DNA of 64,000 bases from Atrichornis clamosus (lineage: Eukaryota; Chordata; Aves; Passeriformes; Menuridae), in the NCBI GenBank assembly GCA_013400975.1, contig WBMZ01009460.1, positions 62,001 through 126,000 on the forward strand, read 5' to 3'. Positions 12,573 to 24,951 of the stretch are shown here, in pieces. Both the position numbers and the translations under genes were made by a program. The notes beneath the pieces were generated by a model. The model was not told the DNA's origin and made no database searches. It saw only the letters and a program-made list of their open reading frames with translations. How positions within the stretch are numbered: the stretch's first letter is position 1; every line of letters starts with the position of its first letter.

Positions 12573-12981
12573 TGCATGGTGCCAGCAAATTACACGCTAA
12601 ATTTCTTTGCTTTTAATTGTATCCGAAATAAATGGAAAACTTGTTGTGGTCCAAGTCATGGGATCCCTTAATCAAGAGGACAGAGCTGGGCTTGCGAAAC
12701 TGAAGGCCCTGGGGAAATGGCTTCACTACTGAAGGAAACAAGTGACTCAGAGTCCCATTCTCAGGCTCAGACCTTCTCTTATGGCAGGGATTGCCCATAC
12801 CCAGGTTTGGTCTTATTAGGAAGCCTCACTTACACATTTCTGGTAGGGAAAGCTCTAGGGCTGAAAGGTAGCATTACCCTCTGCTCCTAGGAGTTGAGGT
12901 GCACTGTAAAATCATTATCCATAGGGAAAAATTGAAAAATATTATCATAGGATGGGTCCCTTTAACAATTGCTCAAGCCTT

Positions 12982-13003
12982 CTTAACAATTAGAATTGTT
13001 AAG
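12982..13003. promoter_or_regulatory. Palindromic SoxE-type dimer site
   Basis: CTTAACAATT at 12982-12991 and AATTGTTAAG at 12994-13003 form a perfect 10-bp inverted repeat with a 2-bp centre. Read as Sox sites this is AACAAT (12985-12990), TAGA, ATTGTT (12995-13000). That is two opposed HMG-box sites with a 4-bp spacer, the geometry known to favour SOX8/9/10 dimers. A third AACAAT lies at 12964-12969. Twelve fixed bases in this layout are expected by chance well below once in 64 kb, allowing somewhat more for AT-richness. Binding itself is inferred. Confidence 0.5.
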
Positions 13004-16000
13004 GGTAGAATTGCATCTTATTTGCCTGATGAGTCTCATTTTTAATGCAATTAGGCAGCCAAGGTTTGACAGACTAGACTATCAGAGAGCCAAAGAGCCA
13101 AAGGGAATTTGCATATATTATAAAATAATTGGAATGGCAGGGGAAAGTAAGAACTAACCTGACCTAAGCCTTCACTCAAATAGAATTGTGTGAATAATTG
13201 ATTTTCCACATTCCTGGCTGAACAGAAGATTTTTTTTAAAAAAAAAAGTTCATCAGAAAGTACAGATTTTCTTTTTCTAATCTGTGACCAAAAAAAAAAA
13301 TTTAAACCACCTGAGTGTACAGAAAATGTTAAAATGAAATGCCTATTGGCAACATTACACTGAGGCATTTCATTTATAACCCATAAGGTAAAATATTTGC
13401 AGCCAAAATAAACCAGCAAAATGAACATTTTTAGGAGAAAAAGCTTTGGACTGAAAAGTTTCACACATCTTTAATTCAAGGGGAAAAAAGAAAAAAGAAA
13501 AAAAAAGAGACACTCAAACCCTCATTTTTTCCTCAGCAGAAAAAAGAACATATGCTAAAACTATTGTCTCTCAGTAGTTTTAATGGCACTCTTGTCAAGG
13601 ATGCATTATCAACTGCAAGATTTCCATTCAAATCCAGTGTTTGGAAATGCATCCTATACAGCCAACAGCAGACACTAAAATCTCAGTTCCACATAGGGTG
13701 AAAATATCTCCCAGCTATTGGCCACCCCTCTCTTCCTTTCCTGAACTTTCAAAGTTCTAAATATCTTCTGGGCTGAAAATAAATGTTGCAATCTTCAAAT
13801 TTTAATAGTGGAGGGGGGCAGGGGGGGGGAATTCATTTCCTCATTGTGTTTATGTACATTTTTTTGCTTTCCAAACTGCAGCCTTGCTACTCATGTCTAG
13901 GACACAAGTTCCAAAATATCAGGAAAGAATGGATTTTGGCAGACTTCCTACCCTAGCAGGATCCAAAATGCTACCAGAAGAGGGGGTTTGGTAGGGGAAG
14001 AAAAGGGGGAGTAGGTCAAAGAAAACAGAGTTGATGTCAACCAAATGTACTGAAAGGAAGCACCTGATCTTCTTTACAACACTTAGCTGGACCTACTTGT
14101 TACTCCAGGACATAAATAGAAGGTAAATCCAGTTTGCCAGACTGTTTCTACCTTAACTCTTGACTGACTTCTGAAGCCAAACTGAAGCATACATTATTCT
14201 GCTCATGCAGCTTAACTGTTCACAGAGGTCAGAGGAGCTCATACTATTAAATAATGCAGGCTAGACGATGCTGACTTAATAAAACTCACGTGTCATTTTG
14301 TGTTGGAATTGATTTTCTTACTTGAGGGCCGCTTTAGCTTGCAAATCAAAGTGTCTTGTGTTGGTGCTTTCAAAGGGATGCTGCTACAGCCTGAGCTTCC
14401 TTCAGAAACAGAGATTGATGGGCCTAGGCCTGTGCTGGGTCAGTGTCTAATGGCCTCCTCGCAGGGGCCTGAATTATTCATAAGTGCTGGAGTGTCTCAC
14501 TGTAACGTGTACCAGGGAGGATATGGCATAGCTGCAGTATCAAACTGCTGCTCTGCATTTTGCAGGCAGAGTTTTCTCTCTCCCTCCCTCCCTTCCATTC
14601 CAGATCCAAGAAACTAACTTAGGTAAGCATGTCCTTTCTTAACCTGAAGTCATCCCTAGGCAAGTAGAACAACTTCACTAATTTCATTTGGATTCTTCAC
14701 ACGGTTATATCTTCCCATTTTCTAGCATATTTCATGCCAGGTTTCTTAAACAACGGCTCACCTCTATCCACCTGAGCTATAAACCTACACCAGACCATTC
14801 AACAGCAAAGCTGAGAATACATTTACTGCTCTTATAAAAATAATCCTCTCCCTGCTTACCCCCTTTCATCCATCTGTAAATTTTCACTGGTTCTTTTTCA
14901 AAATTTAAGAAAAGGGCTTGTAATTCAAACAGAGGACCTAGTTGTGCAAAACATGAGACACTTGCTTACATTTATTAGAGCTTCATAGGTATTACAGCCT
15001 TTCTCATCTTTCAGCTCTTTTCCTCTGGGCTCCTGCCCTGCCCACTGCCAAAGCAATTAAAAGCCACTTCTAGAATTAATTATCTTCCGCCACTAAGTAT
15101 TTTCTACAAAAGGTAATGAGATCCCATCCAGCCTGGAGTCCAGGAACATGCAGAGTGGCCTAGATCTTCCAAGAAGTCTGCAGAAGGTGGGATGCAAGGT
15201 ACTTTGCAAACAAAGCCTGCAGGTACAAGACAGAAAGGGAAAAGGAATTCTGCTCTCATGAAAAGAGGCCCAGTGTGGGCAGATGCAAAGTCTTTGAGAA
15301 TCTTTGAAAAGCTGATATGCAAACAAGTGAAGGAGCTTTCCTCAGAGCAGAGACGAACGGGCTGGGCCTCCTTGTTTCTCTGCCCAGCCTTGCTACAGAC
15401 TTCAACAATGCGAGTTTGGAAGAATAAGTTTGAATTTCTGCGAAATTTGACTTTTGCACCACAGCACATCCCATCTGAGCCACAGAGCCTCGCTGCTGTG
15501 GGCATGAGTCGGGTTTGTGGCAGCTGACACAGAAATGCACCTTGTGTTCCTCACAGGACCTGCTCACTGCTGCAATAATTCCAAGCCTCATTTAAAACAG
15601 TGAAGCAGGGAGAATGGTAATGACAAAGCCCGAATCGATGTTTAATGCTATCAATTGTAACAATGACATTATGTAATTGGAAAAAGCAAATTACAGAAGA
15701 CAGAACAGATCATAAGTCCTTCCTCTGATGATCCACACTGAACTCCTGGTTGATGGATTAGTTATGTACATAATTGCAGCCACTTAAATTCTGCAGAGTT
15801 GAATATTCTCAGCTTCAGTCCAAATTAGCCCAGAAAATTCAACCTATTAAAAGTAATATAAGATTCAGGAGGAAAACGTGAGTAGATATTGAGGTACAAA
15901 TTAGAAAGAGGAAACTACTCATTCAGAGACACCCAGCAAATTAACTTTCCTGTGTGCTGAAGTATGATTTGCCTGACATTGAAATGACAACCCCAAACCT

Positions 16001-16517
16001 ATTTAACCTATTTTATCTCCAAGTGAAATCCTTTGCAATGCCTTCACAGACCCACTGGCCAGGTAAGCAAAGAGACTCCAACACAAGCCCCGGGCTGAAG
16101 AACCTCATTAGCAATTCATATTTCAGCATCTCTGAGTTTCTGTTTATTGTCCCTAGAGTTCATTCTCGATGCACTAGGCTAACCTCATGAATTCATGAAT
16201 AGACACAAAAGACTTATGGTCATCATTAGGATGTATTTCCCTCCAAATAGCCACTTTTTAAATGTCACTAATCTTTCTCTCACAGGTCTGCAGCACAGAG
16301 CACCTAATTTCCTTAGGAAACTTGGGAATGCAGAGTCCAATCAAAGACAGCACGTTAAGTGTACATGCTTAAATTTTATGAAATCTAAACATTTTAAACA
16401 TCATTTATATTCCAGTGTATCCTTGTGACCTTCTGGGCTGACAAGAAAAAAACCTGCCCTAACCAAGAGGTAGAAAATACTGATTTCATTTACACACTCC
16501 CCTTCCCATTTGCTTTC
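13004..16517. other. Unique non-coding DNA with G-rich and palindromic sites
   Basis: G-rich tracts occur at 13809-13829 and 13982-14015, each short of a canonical quadruplex. The segment at about 15630-15690 holds ATCGAT, ATTGT-A-ACAAT (15654-15664) and GTAATTGG, a homeodomain/Sox-rich unique block. A perfect 14-bp palindrome is at 16185-16198. Overlapping open frames on both strands at 15093-15591 have no recognisable domain and cancel each other as evidence. Confidence 0.5.
16185..16198. repeat. Perfect 14-bp palindrome
   Basis: TCATGAATTCATGA is its own reverse complement, built from two overlapping TCATGA words around GAATTC. No adjacent repeat or mobile element explains it, and it is probably chance. 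Confidence 0.7.
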
Positions 16518-16542
16518 AAAAAAAAAAAAAAAAAAAAAAAAA
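16518..16542. repeat. A25 homopolymer
   Basis: This is the longest uninterrupted homopolymer in the window. The sequence before it is not recognisable SINE, LINE or processed-gene DNA, so I treat it as a simple repeat rather than a retroposon tail. Confidence 0.9.
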
Positions 16543-17460
16543 GAGGAAAGAACAAAGATCAAGCTAGAAAGTCTACTTAATAAAACAACTTTTACTAAGG
16601 CTATGCCTCTCTTTAAGATATGAAGACACTTCTTGCTCATTGTCTACTGAGTCTGATTTAGTAATTTCACCTCTTCTTTTCTGCTGAGGGGTTTATATTT
16701 GATGGGTTCAAGATGTCACCAAACTAAGTGCATCAAAATTAATTAAAAAGATAAAGTGAAAGATGTATATTTTTAAAATTAGAAATGCTGAAATAAATTA
16801 CTGAGCAGACATAGGTGATCCATAAGGAAAAGATGAAAGAGCACAAAGTATGAAGGGGATATCAGGCACAGAGGGAACATGAGCAGTGTGTGCAATGAGG
16901 CAAAGATGCCAAAGGAGGAAAAACACAAAGAAAAATGAAAATACAGAAAGATAGATAGTAGGGTCACAGAACACCCTGAGGAGAAGAGGAGCATGAAAAA
17001 ACAAACAACCCATGTCAGTGTGAAAAGAATAAGCCAGAAAGGAGAGGAAAAAAAGCCTCAAGAAGATCTGAAGAAAATCTGATAGGGTGACAGGAAAAGT
17101 CTCCCACCAGGCAAGGATGATGCCATCATTAAACTGAAGACTAAAAAAAGAGTATTCAGAAAGGCTCTGAAATTTCCAGGAAGATGCCATAATAGCTAAT
17201 GCTGTTAAGCCAGGGAAATAACAGGGGCAAACTCTCTTTAGCCCCATTTCCAAGAGCAGAGTCAGGGTTGGAGGGATGAGAGTGCAGCCCCTTGGACTGA
17301 AGGGGCCCAGGGTGACCACGGCCTGTCTGTATGTCCTCAGCCCCTCTGCCATTGCCAGCACACCTGGAAGGAGCCTGGTGGGCTTTTTATAGGAGTATCC
17401 CCCTGAGGAGAAGGGGTTTACAATACCAACACCTGCTTTAAGGGAGGAAGCAAAACCCAT
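16543..17460. other. Purine-rich tract (about 16800-17200) and flanks
   Basis: The + strand is strongly enriched in A and G between about 16800 and 17200 (GAAAAGATGAAAGAG-like text). It therefore has few TTA, CTA and TCA triplets, which would read as stops on the minus strand. This leaves a 220-codon minus-strand frame (16798-17460) rich in Phe, Leu and Ser. It has no recognisable domain and its hydrophobic runs follow from the pyrimidine-rich strand. I consider it a composition artefact. Confidence 0.6.
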
Positions 17461-20400
17461 AAGGGCGATGGCAGCTCAAGCTCTGCTCGAGGCAGAGACC
17501 CCACAGGGCAGGGGCACAATGGGACAAGGCAGGGGACAGCCTCAAAAGCTGGCACTGCAACCCCACAGATCAGGCTGTGCACTGTGAACAGGTTTGCTTG
17601 AGAGCTGCCAGGGAATGAGAGAGGCAAGATGTAAGAGGGAGGCTGTTGCTTTCCTGCAATATAGGGACATAAAGAAAGACTTCCTAAGACCTGGTACATC
17701 ACTATCTCCCGCTGGAGCACAGCGATGGATGAGAGCTTTCATTTCTTCTTATCAGGTGCTTTTGTTTCATTTCTAATTGCAGATGAGTGCTTGGATGCTC
17801 TCAGCACAGTCAGCGCCTCGGTGCAGCAGGAAAACTGCACCACGCGGTACTGCTCGCTCTTAGCTGGGCAGGGATGTTCATGTCATCTATTATTCACATC
17901 ACAGCTTGCTGCAGTGATTCCAGGAAGACCTCAAAAGTGCCCTGTCCTCCTGTCAGGAAAAGGAAGGGAATATGATTTCCCCGTACAAGGGGTCAGGAAG
18001 CTGGAAAGCCAAACTGTGCCTCCTCCCTGTGCACAACCCCTGTGTTTTACAGCAGGGACAACACCACCAAGACTAAGATAAGCATTTTGAAATTTAAATT
18101 ATGGCATCAGGGAGAAAGAATCACAATTTTTAAGTATTAATGTAGGATAAGAGACAAGCTCTTTTCTTTCCCACACTGCCAGACAGGAATTTGGGCATGA
18201 GAAGACTCCTGTAGACATCCACCCATAAAGACGAGACATTAGCAATAAAGTGACTTTGTCAGCCTTGCTCTGAAGGAGCAGTGGGTGCTGATGCCACTCA
18301 CCCATCAGTGCTGACAACAGAGGCTTTAACTGATGGGGCGAGGTGGGGATGTGATCACGGCTGCCCCTCTCACCTCCCTCTGCTGTTGTTCCTGACCCTT
18401 TCCCCCCCAGTTATGGCAGAGATCACACGTGACCTTTGAAAGAAAAAAAAGAAAAAAGAAAATGAAAAGGCAACACACAGGCCGCATTTGTGTTTTGGAT
18501 ACACTTGAGAGCTCCCAAGGAATCCAGGCTCTGAGCTGCAAGGCACGGGCTCATTTAAGGAAAAAAAACAACAAACCCAACCAAACCAAAACATTCCTCT
18601 GGCTTTCTAAGATATATGTTTCACTACCTGACTGTGCCCTAATTAACAGCTTAATTAATTTGTTTAAATTGACAAAGGAAACAGAGCAATGGCAGAAACT
18701 GAATCCAGGCTACTTCAAGTCCTAATTTACTTAACTTTTAAAGAAGTTTTCCTACTTTGAACTTCCTGCACCCACTTTTTTCCTGCATTCCCATTCTACA
18801 TTTGGATCAACTCCATTTTCACTGAAGCAAAATTCCCTTTGGCTTCGACAGATCCTAACTTTAAAGAGGCACCAGTCTCTATTTATCTCTCTGACTCCAG
18901 GAAGGTAAAGATTATTTTTAGTACTGCTTTTCTCTTATTTGGCTTGCAATTTTTCAGGAGAGAGAAAGGGGTCCCAGATGAGGGGTGGATCTATATTGAC
19001 TTTTGCCAGGAAGATTTGGGCCCATAAATAAGTGACATTTTAATTTAATGAGAGACATGACAGTATGGACAAGTTTCGTGTGCTGCATCATGGCATTTCC
19101 AATCACTGCAGCCTTGTTCAGTCCTCTTAGGCGTGGCATTTATTGCTCCTTTTTACTGTTATTAGTAACAAAACATTACCCATAAAAACCTTACACAAAA
19201 AGCAAATAGCAAACATGCAGATACTCACAGGAGAGCCAAAAGCATCACAGCACAACTGCTCACAAGTCCAGCTGCCCCTGGGTTAGGGCTCAGAGCCCTT
19301 TCAAGTGTGAGCTCGGAACAGACAAGAGGGGGAAAACATCCATTTTGGGAAATAAAAGCAGCAGCATTGGGAAAAAACAGCTCAGGTCAGGGATTCCCAC
19401 ACCTGAGCTGCCACCAGCTGGGAAGGACAACCCTGGGCCACGCTGCTCCCCCAGGTGCGAGGTAAATACCTTGCCTTCACTACCACTGCCAAAACAATTC
19501 TCCTGATTTGCGAGGTGTGATTGACTGCTGCAGCAAAACTGGACCCGACCTGCAGGTAACCACTGCACAGTCAGCTCCAGCTTTAAGGTGGTACATATTT
19601 AGCAGGTTTCTGGGGGTTCTACTGATTTTTCTAGTAACTTTCTGGAAGATACACATTGGTGAATGTCTCGCCTGTGTGAGACTGGCACCTCATCTCCACA
19701 CAGAGTCACCCCAGGACATCAGCACGGCTGGGAGAGCAAAATCCTCTCAGGGTCAGCCATAACCTCACCTGAAGGTAAAAAAATGATTTTCCTGAGGTTT
19801 GTCCGTAGCTGACAGCATGCTGCTCAGTTAGAGAGGGGAGCAATCCTTCAGCAAAAGTACCAAAAAATAAGCCCCTTCCTGGGAAACAGGGTGGAGACTC
19901 CACAACTGTACTTGGGAATATTTCTCCAAGTTCAATCATAAAAACAATAAAAATATCCAAGGCTTCTACAAAAACTGCTAGAGGGAAAACAGTAACTAGC
20001 TTACAAAAGAACTAATCCCTCCTCCCACATACAATATTTTATTGTATCAGCAGCAACTGGTCCAAAGTACAGGATTTGGTGATATTTGAAATTATGAACA
20101 TGGTAAAAAATTCACAAGCTGATTAACGCAATTACTATTCATTTGATCCTGATTGCTACAGCAGGGACTTCTGATTAAGTCAGGCTCTCCTGCAATTCCC
20201 TGGATTTTCTTCCGTGTTTTGAATACTATGGGGCAAATATCCCAGTTTTAGCCTAGTTATTTCACTTGGTGTGCAGCAGCCTCAGCAATCCCAATTAGTC
20301 CATTAATAGGGACCAATTAATTTTGTTCCCCACAAGCTACACGTTCATTAACATCCCTAAGGTTAACTTTGTAAATCACATGTTCAGTCAGTCCAGTCAT

Positions 20401-21018
20401 AACTGGATGTTCTCAACATCTTCTTCCATAAACCTCCTAACTTTGCTGATAACACAGGCTCAGTTTAATTACACAGAAGGGTTGCAGATTCCAGTTAATT
20501 CCCACTTTTCTTCTTTTCTCTAGGGTTTGAGGGAAGAAAGGCAAAAAGTAAAAGGAAAGACTTCCCTTTGCATAGAATCTCTTAGAGTGCAGATCCCCAC
20601 TACTCATATTTCCATAGAATTAAGATGGAACAAAAATAATCAATACTTATATGCCATCAGATAACAACAAATCCCCTCTATTTTACACACTTCTCTCCAC
20701 ACACAGCTGTTTCAGACCCAGGGCTCTGCAGTAGAGTTCCAAATGCCTTCTACCCCCTGCAAATTGATTACTGAGCTCCACTCAACAGTGCAGAAAGCAC
20801 ACAGATCTGGAAAAGCTTTGAGACGAGATGCTGCAAGAGGAAGAAAAACCCAGAGCTTCTCTTTTTGCCTTTTCCTTGTTTCCTCCCTTCCTATGCCCCA
20901 CATTTTGGGTGTGAGACATCCTGCAGCCGCTGTCCTTGGAGCTGGAGCAGCTCAAGGCAGGGATAGAGGAGACAGTGTCCTGATGGTTTCCTGGAGCATC
21001 CCTAGTGGGAAGGGATGA
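17461..21018. other. Unique non-coding DNA
   Basis: A moderately GC-richer part at 17461-18080 gives several overlapping short frames on both strands. The low-complexity tract at 18562-18592 is of the AACCCAACCAAACC type. At 20293-20318 an imperfect 9-bp inverted repeat (AATTAGTCC against GGACCAATT, one mismatch) surrounds ATTAATAG and carries several homeodomain core words. No gene or transposon is recognised. Confidence 0.5.
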
Positions 21019-24000
21019 AGCAATTGCTCACTGCCAGGGGAGCTGTTTTATTGAGCCTACCTGCAGTTAAGTTCAGACACGTGTGATAAACCCTGTATTT
21101 TAGTATTCTTACCCAATTCCCCTCTGGGACACTACTGCCTCCAAAGCTGTGCTTCAGCTGAAAGCCCAGAAAGCTTCAACTAGCTGGAAATCTCTTTAAA
21201 ATAATCACATTACAAAATAACTGAATAAACTATTTTCTTCTTGGCCTCATGTACCCAGTGCTTTAACAACAATCAGGTTTTCCCTGCAGCAAATCATGTG
21301 GAAGCTAAGTAAGTATTGTTTTATTGTGACCTAGAGAAAAATTAGGCTTAGGTTTTAGAACTGAAGATGATCCTTCTTCACTGCATAGAAGGTAGTTGGT
21401 TTGTTGCCTTTTTACTGATTCCCTGCTCTACATTATTATCACTTCAAACTTCCCATCATCCCCCCAAATGCAGGTGTATATTTGATTCCAAGGTCTTCAC
21501 AGGCCAATTGTTTCACTTAAAACTAGTTTGAAAGAACAAAATGCCCTCAGGTAGACCAGCTCCTATCAGCAGCCGAGGCACCAGATCCATCTATACCATT
21601 TCTATTTGAAGCAAAAACCTTGCAGGATTATTTTCCCTATCAGCTTTTCCTTCTACTAGGTAAATCATGTAGCCTATCAAAGCCATTTCCGTGATCTCCC
21701 TTAACAATGCATTTGAAGGCAATATCAAAGAATTGCTGCTGGTGTTACACATATTATAGTAAGCCCCCCGATAGCAGATGTTAATGCATTTTATGATTGG
21801 GAATGTTGTCTCAAGATAAAAACAGGCAGTCTGCAGGAATCAGCAAAAACCCACTTAATTTCACACATGTATAGCCACTGACGTGTGTGCAATGAGATTA
21901 GGCGATGCCCTTGTCGGCAAACTTATCATAACTTTCTCCAAAGAGCAAATCCCTAATTAGTTTATACTGTGGCTTAGCAGAGGGTAAGCATGGCTGGAGA
22001 AGAACAAGCCAGCTGATTTCACAGGAACATGCTTGCTTAGCCACTATGAGAAAGTAAATGCTGCGTTAAAAAAAAAAAAACAAACACTCAAACGGAAAGA
22101 TTCGTCTGTTTCAGCAAGGCTTGCAGATTTATCTAGAAACTTCCCAAATTCCCAGCGTCTTATTAAGATGGAGAGGGACTCCATCATTACTAGAGGCTGT
22201 CTCTTAATTTAGATGCTATATTGTTGATAAATCTATTGAATCTGCCACTTACTGGTCAGTTTTCAAATCCAGTGGCATGGGTTTTTTTCAAGCAAGTTCA
22301 TGTTGTTTACATCCGGAAGAGCAACAGAGAAAAAGCAGTAGCATCCTGCTTCTGAAGAAGCTATGTCAAGGCACAAAGGAAAAGTCAGGAAAGAAAGGCT
22401 GAGCTCATTTCTGCGGACAGCAGAATGTTGTTCATATTAAAGGGGAAAAAAAATAAAAGCATCTTTCAGGACTTTCCAGTGCTATCAAGTCTGGGGAATG
22501 CACTGCAAGACTGATGGTGCATCAAAGCGGCTTGATCAGATTTTTCTCAAAGAGAACTCCGTAGAGAGAGATGATAAAGGTTATGGTGGTTCTGCAAATG
22601 AGCTGTCAAGGTCTGGGGGATCTACTGGTCATCACAGCACCAGGAGATCCAAGCAGGGCCAGGAGCCTGCTCTGTAACCAGCAAGAGGATGAGGAGAGCG
22701 GGGAGATAACCACTGTAAATAATTGAGTGAATTGGGATGGTCACACCTCAAGCTGCATTAAGAATAAAATATGATTTTGCTTTGATGCAGCAAAAAAATT
22801 AAAACTTCCATTCTGCATATTCATTTTAAGAGCGAAAACTGTCTTGAATAACTGTTGCATTCAAATGTGAGAAATTCATCCTCCAACATCATAAAATGAG
22901 CTCTGAGAGGCCAGTCATCTGCCTTGCTCCAATTTCAAATATCAGTTAAATAAGTGACTTCTAAATTACTTCTCACTCCCTGGGTTTTCAGACTCAAACT
23001 GATTCCCTATGGTCTTCCTCTTTTTAATACACACAGAACTCTTATTCACAGAGACATAATAGGGAATGTGGAAGCATTAGCTGGGCTTTTTATAATTTTA
23101 TCTACAAAGTAGTCTCCCAAATGTTCCAACTGTCCCAAAATCACCACATCCCAAAAGCACCCAGAGCTGTCCCTCTGCAGCCCCAGACCTTCACCTGCAT
23201 TTGCTGCAGCCTCCTCAGGTCACCTATGCAATCCAATCCTGACCTTTCTACACAAAGCCCAAAGAAAAAAATTTAAAATAAATTTTAAAAATAATAAATA
23301 AGCCATATTTTTTCTTTTTTTTTTTTTTTAAATCTGTTTCACTCCTGGAAGCATCTCTTGGATAGGTGAAAACTGTTTATATCCAAGGAAGTGTAACTTT
23401 CTGTACTACCCCCAACAGTCTACCTAGAGAATCACTTTAAACTCTAAATCACAGTAAAACACATGATAGCTAAAGGTCAAATAGTATTTATTTACTCATT
23501 GGAGGACTGTTTGAAAGGTTTCTTTTTTCCATCACAGTGAGCAGTCTATTTTTTTTAATAATGACAAATGTACAATATACCTTTACATAAAGAATTTCTC
23601 TTTTAGAACAAAGTACTGATAGGCTCAAAAAATTCTACTCTAAATAAGATTGAAAAAGAATGAAAAGAAAGAAAATCTCCTTCTGCTTCACTCACGATCA
23701 TGAACAAAATCTTCAGCTGAGTCCAACAAAAAGTTTTTTTAGCATTCTGGCAGCTTTATCATAGTATTTGAGAGAAGCTTATATTTGCCATTTTTACCTT
23801 CCATAAATAAGGAGGTTTTAGAGCAATAATGTGCTCCTGCACACCCACAGAATTTAAACAAAGGCAAGGATAGTGACAGAAAAAATTAACATACACTTTT
23901 AATTGCATTTTAAGTACTGTAGTAATAAACCAAGTTCAGCTGTAAGATACTGGAATATTCTTCACATATTGCCTATACCCACATCTCTCAAGTAATGGTT

Positions 24001-24951
24001 CTCTGGAGTAGCTTAACATTTTTAGTATTATTATTGCAAGTTATATTGCTCAGCACCATGGGAAAGGATATGTAAATCAGAAACATAAATGCACCAGTTA
24101 GAGCTGCCAGATTGAACTAATGAGGGTGTTATAGCAATGACACAGCTACGTTTTGATATTTTTTAAAGAGCTAATTAAGGCTTCCTAATTACCCCAACCA
24201 GTGAAAGTATTACCCTATTGAATTTCTGTGAGTAATTAAGTTAAAGCAATTTTCAAAAGAAAAGTAATATAAGCTTTAGACAATCTTTGAATATCCCAAT
24301 AGTAGCTGATGGATTATGTGGAAGAAGCAGCTGCCCTGGCAAGTGCTTCAGTTCCTGAGAGGGGAACATAGGAAATATCAGTTCAAGCACTTGGGGAAGG
24401 TGAATGTGGCATTTTGACATAGATTGAGAATTGGTTTGCTAGTCAGTTTTCACAAAAAAAAAAAAAAATTCAGTAGAAAGTCACCACTAGGTTTCTGTAA
24501 AGATATCTGAAGCACAAGGATATTCTCCATATCAAGGAATTTTAAGATTAAAAAGACACAACAAGACTCCAGCCCCCTTCAAAGACAGCAGCAAAAGTTT
24601 CATAAATATCATCATGTTAGATAAGAAAATGCTGCAAGCAGAGCATTGAGAACTGTCACAGTGGAACAGAAAATGCCACAAAGTGTTTGAATAAAGCTGT
24701 TTTCCGAGGGAACAGTTCTCCTGAAGGAATTAAAGTTGGTCTAAGTTTGCTTAACTTAGAGCAGCCAGGTTCAACCTCTACACTTGCAGGAGGCAAGGCA
24801 CCAAATATTCACATCCAAACTATGCATTTCACCAGGGGTTAAACACTCAGGGTTGCAATCCAAAGCCCTGACTCCTACAAACCACAAAAAAAGCACCTTT
24901 AAAGTCCTTCAGGAAGGACAAAAGATACAAAATATATACAGAATATTTTAA
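21019..24951. other. 3.9-kb block without any open frame of 60 codons
   Basis: Neither strand has an ATG-started frame of 60 codons or more in this block. The longest I traced by hand is 51 codons from 22571. No CR1 or other mobile element is visible. T15 at 23315-23329, A12 at about 22069-22080 and A14 near 24456 are the main simple repeats. The part at about 21660-22060 keeps several CpGs (CCCCCCGATAG, CTGACGTG, AGGCGATG, TTGTCGGC) in otherwise CpG-poor unique DNA, a pattern compatible with constrained non-coding sequence. Function is not shown. Confidence 0.5.
23315..23329. repeat. T15 homopolymer
   Basis: A run of 15 T residues follows a shorter interrupted T-run and an A/T-only stretch from about 23263. 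It is a simple repeat. Confidence 0.85.

Noticed and set aside
13982..14015. G-rich tract resembling a quadruplex
   Set aside because: Only three runs of three or more G are in range. The fourth has two G.
16798..17460. 220-codon minus-strand open frame, the longest in the window
   Set aside because: The + strand is purine-rich, so minus-strand stop codons are rare. The translation is Phe/Leu/Ser-rich with no recognisable domain and no splice or promoter context.
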